From: Dongia mobilis
Lineage (GTDB): Bacteria > Pseudomonadota > Alphaproteobacteria > Dongiales > Dongiaceae
Direction: 5' to 3'
NCBI RefSeq assembly: GCF_945906275.1
Contig: NZ_CAMDRA010000016.1
Location: 1-35,363, forward strand
Length of the DNA stretch: 35,363 bases
Part shown: positions 32,931 through 35,363 of the stretch, one piece after another
How the letters are laid out: each line of letters begins with the position of its first letter
How positions within the stretch are numbered: position 1 is the first letter of the stretch
Notes under the pieces: generated by a model
Databases searched by the model: none
The model's input: only the letters and a program-made list of their open reading frames with translations
Told to the model about the DNA's origin: nothing
Made by a program: the position numbers and the translations under genes

Positions 32931-34093
32931 CCTCGCTCAACGATCCTCGCGGTTTCGGGATCTATATCCATTGGCCTTTCTGCAGAGCCAAGTGCCCGTA
33001 TTGCGATTTCAACTCCCATGTACGGGAGCGGGTTGAGGAGAGTGATTGGCGGGACTCCTATCTCAAGGAACTCGCGCATTACGCCGCGTTGACGCGGGAT
33101 CGGACTGTCACCAGCATCTTCTTTGGCGGCGGGACACCTTCCCTGATGGATCCTGCCACGGCTGAAACGGTGATCGACGCTGTGGCGCGGCATTGGCGTG
33201 TCGCCAATGATATCGAGATCACGCTGGAGGCCAACCCGACATCGGTTGAGGCCCATAAGCTCAAGGGTTTCCGCGCGGCTGGCGTGAACCGCGTGTCGCT
33301 CGGCATCCAGGCGCTCAACGATGCCGATCTCAAATTCCTTGGTCGCCAGCACGATCAGAGCGAAGCCCTGGCTGCACTCGATCTGGCAGCAAACGTCTTT
33401 GATCGCCTCACTTTCGATCTCATCTATGCCCGCCCCAACCAGACGCCAGACGTCTGGGATGCGGAGTTGGCGCGGGCCCTTGGTTTTGCTGCCGACCACA
33501 TCTCGCTTTATCAACTCACCATCGAAACCGGCACGGTGTTCGAACAGGCCTATGCACGCGGCGACTTCGTGCTGCCGGATGAAGATACCCAGGCGGAGTT
33601 GTTCGAGCTGACTCAAGCGCGCCTCGCTGAAGCCGGCCTTTCGGCCTATGAGATCTCAAATCATGCGCGACCAGGGTCGGAATCCCGCCACAACCTCACC
33701 TATTGGCGCTATGGCGACTATGTCGGCATCGGACCGGGCGCTCATGGCCGCCTGACCTTGGACGGGCGCAAATTCGCCACGCGCCAGCACAGGGCGCCCG
33801 AACGCTGGCTGGAAATGGTGGCTGCCCAAGGCCATGCCACGCGGCAGATGGACGAGGTGGAAAGGGAAGCGCGCATCAGTGAACTCACCATGATGGGCCT
33901 GCGCCTGGCCGAGGGCATCCCGCTCGCGCGCTTCGAGGCAGAGACGGGCAGGGTCTTCGCCGATTGCCTTGATCCCGCGCGCGTAAGGCGGCTAAGCGAG
34001 GGTGGCTTCATCGATATCCGCGACGGGCGGCTATATGCGACCGATTCCGGCCGCCAGCGCCTCAATGCCGTGCTGTTCGAATTGCTGGGCTAA
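32927..34093 (+). CDS. hemW: HemW-type radical SAM haem chaperone
   Basis: 388 residues. IYIHWPFCRAKCPYCDFNSHV carries C19-x3-C23-x2-C26 followed by Phe where HemN has a fourth Cys, marking HemW. Also SIFFGGGTPSLM, RVSLGIQALNDADLKFLGRQH, LYQLTIETGTVF and the C-terminal domain with GLRLAEGIPL. HemW binds haem and delivers it to target proteins; it has no coproporphyrinogen dehydrogenase activity. Its ATG overlaps the activase stop (ATGA), an uncommon pairing. It converges on the LpoA-like gene with a four-base gap. Confidence 0.93.
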   Translation: MTSLNDPRGFGIYIHWPFCRAKCPYCDFNSHVRERVEESDWRDSYLKELAHYAALTRDRTVTSIFFGGGTPSLMDPATAETVIDAVARHWRVANDIEITLEANPTSVEAHKLKGFRAAGVNRVSLGIQALNDADLKFLGRQHDQSEALAALDLAANVFDRLTFDLIYARPNQTPDVWDAELARALGFAADHISLYQLTIETGTVFEQAYARGDFVLPDEDTQAELFELTQARLAEAGLSAYEISNHARPGSESRHNLTYWRYGDYVGIGPGAHGRLTLDGRKFATRQHRAPERWLEMVAAQGHATRQMDEVEREARISELTMMGLRLAEGIPLARFEAETGRVFADCLDPARVRRLSEGGFIDIRDGRLYATDSGRQRLNAVLFELLG

Positions 34094-34097
34094 GACG

Positions 34098-35336
34098 TCA
34101 GTTGATCACTGCTGCGAAAGTGGTTGGTGCTGGATCCTTGACGGTAAAGGTGCCGGGAGCCACCTCCATCACCGCGAGGCCGCGCTCGGCCTTCCCGTCG
34201 GCGCCGAGGCGGAACACGCCCGTGACTCCGGCAAATCCCGACGGGTTGGTCATGCGCGTCGTGCTGAAATCGCCACCTTCCCTGGTCTGTGCCAATGCCA
34301 CCGCCAAAGTGACGGCGTCATAGACGATGCCGGCGCGGGGGTCAGGCGGCGTGCCATAGAGGGCGGCGTAGCGCTGCGCAAAGGCCTGCCAGCGTTCCGG
34401 TGCGGGAGTGGCAAACCAGCAGCCCACGAGGGCGCCTTCGGCGGCCGTCGCCGGGTCCTGCCATTGTGATGTTCCCAGCAGGCGGACAAGGCCCGTCGGA
34501 ATCTCGAAGGCCGGCAGCATGGCGGCGAAGGCGCGCAGTTTCTGGCCGCCTTCGGGGATCATCAGCGCGTCGAAGCCGCTGCGCTTGTAGGCATCGGCCA
34601 TCTCGCGCACCGGCAGGGTGAGGTCAGGGGATTTCGGGTCATAGAAGACCACCTGCGAGATGGTGCCGCCGACCTTGACCACAGCTTCCTGATAGGCGCT
34701 GAGAACGATCCGCCCGAAAGGCGAATTCGGCGTCATGATGGCAAAGCGCTTTACCTGTTGCGAGGCGGCATAGGCGACGACGCGGCTGATCTGGCTTTCA
34801 GGCGTCACGCCGAGGATGTAGACACCCGGTTGCGCCTGGGAATTGTCGTTGCTGAAACTCACCATCGGCACGCGGGCGGCCATGGCCGGAATTGCCGCCT
34901 GCTTCAACTCGGCACCGAAGAGCGGCCCGAGGATGACGTCGACCTTGTCGGCCAGCGCATCGCGGGCGGCCGCGGCGGGGCCACCGGATGTGGCGCTGTC
35001 GCGCGGAACCAGTTTGAAATTCTCGCTGCCGACATCAAACAGGCCCATTTCGGCGGCCTGAAGCATGGAGCGTCCGAGGCTCGCCTGCGGACCGGAGAGA
35101 GGCAGCAGGAGCCCAACCTTGATATCCGTGTCGATCGGCTCCACCGGTGTGCTCGGCGCCTGAACCACAGGTGCCGGGGCGGGCGCCGGGGCCGGTTGGC
35201 TTACCGGCGGCGGAGGGGTTACGGTGGGGGCGCAGGCGGCCAGCAGCATGAGGCTCGACAAAGCGACGCCGGCCAAGGCAGGTAGAAGGCGCCGTGGCCG
35301 CGAATGGCACTTATCCCCGCGCGTCGAAACAATCAT
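34098..35336 (-). CDS. LpoA-like penicillin-binding protein activator lipoprotein
   Basis: 412 residues. The signal peptide ends in a lipobox LLAAC with lipidated Cys35. A Pro/Ala-rich linker (about 36-70) precedes a type I periplasmic-binding fold: IKVGLLLPLSGPQASLGRSMLQAAEMGLFD, ILGPLFGAELKQAAIPAMAARVPMVSFSND and AGIVYDAVTLAVALAQT. This is the alphaproteobacterial penicillin-binding protein activator/LpoA-like family, thought to act in peptidoglycan synthesis from the outer membrane, although it looks like an amino-acid ABC binding protein. GGAG five bases before the ATG fixes the start. In relatives it is divergent from rsmI, which would lie just beyond the right edge. Confidence 0.9.
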   Translation of the reverse strand: MIVSTRGDKCHSRPRRLLPALAGVALSSLMLLAACAPTVTPPPPVSQPAPAPAPAPVVQAPSTPVEPIDTDIKVGLLLPLSGPQASLGRSMLQAAEMGLFDVGSENFKLVPRDSATSGGPAAAARDALADKVDVILGPLFGAELKQAAIPAMAARVPMVSFSNDNSQAQPGVYILGVTPESQISRVVAYAASQQVKRFAIMTPNSPFGRIVLSAYQEAVVKVGGTISQVVFYDPKSPDLTLPVREMADAYKRSGFDALMIPEGGQKLRAFAAMLPAFEIPTGLVRLLGTSQWQDPATAAEGALVGCWFATPAPERWQAFAQRYAALYGTPPDPRAGIVYDAVTLAVALAQTREGGDFSTTRMTNPSGFAGVTGVFRLGADGKAERGLAVMEVAPGTFTVKDPAPTTFAAVIN

Positions 35337-35363
35337 GATAACTCCGGCAATAATCAGAACGAG

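Noticed and set aside
32927-34093. Second coproporphyrinogen III dehydrogenase
   Set aside because: The cluster motif is CxxxCxxCxF, without the fourth Cys of HemN, so it is HemW.
34098-35336. Amino-acid ABC transporter binding protein
   Set aside because: A lipobox plus Pro/Ala linker, no permease or ATPase genes and location beside hemW favour the LpoA-like family.

Overview
The window looks like chromosomal DNA of a high-GC alphaproteobacterium, most likely Rhodospirillales-like. The evidence is a Usg-family gene, a CIRCE-controlled groESL operon, a DUF1127-like small gene, PHB-cycle genes, GANTC-centred palindromes and a hemW/LpoA-like pair. This placement is inferred from gene content only; no rRNA or tRNA was seen.

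Layout. (1) 1-2.7 kb: a Usg-family gene cut by the left edge, divergent from groES-groEL. The groE control region has an RpoH-like promoter, a canonical CIRCE operator and a second, degraded CIRCE; the operon ends in a strong terminator. (2) 2.8-9.0 kb: a membrane TPR protein; a translationally coupled patatin/3-hydroxybutyrate dehydrogenase pair; a DUF1989 protein; hemN behind a perfect FNR/FixK box; and rph-rdgB. (3) 9.4-15.5 kb: an RTX-repeat protein gene broken by one in-frame TAG; a two-PAS hybrid histidine kinase with a degenerate receiver; tldD; a SAM methyltransferase; and a small secreted protein. (4) 15.6-18.0 kb, minus strand: a diaminopropionate ammonia-lyase / DUF1289 / EamA exporter operon. 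(5) 18.1-21.4 kb: a tight operon encoding a membrane-cytochrome/[2Fe-2S]/adenylate cyclase fusion, a fatty acid desaturase and a phytochelatin-synthase-like protease. (6) 21.4-22.8 kb, minus strand: a secreted TPR protein and a sulfite-oxidase-like molybdoenzyme.

(7) 23.0-32.9 kb is the most interesting block. It holds a 1156-residue flavoprotein that looks like an NfnB-NfnA (GltD-like + PyrK-like) fusion, then DUF1638, a PF13769-type small protein, a MetV-like Fe-S protein, MetF, a methyl-THF:corrinoid methyltransferase and a RACo-like corrinoid activase. Together these suggest a methyl-corrinoid to methyl-THF to methylene-THF branch, as in acetogens and corrinoid methylotrophs, with the big flavoprotein as a plausible electron link. 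No corrinoid protein and no substrate-specific (MttB-type) methyltransferase is visible here, so they would have to lie elsewhere. hemW is coupled to the activase, and a convergent LpoA-like lipoprotein closes the window.

Between the flavoprotein and DUF1638 lies a disordered stretch (26.45-27.2 kb). It has a threefold 20-bp repeat and a frameshifted DUF1127-like gene with its own palindrome-bearing promoter.
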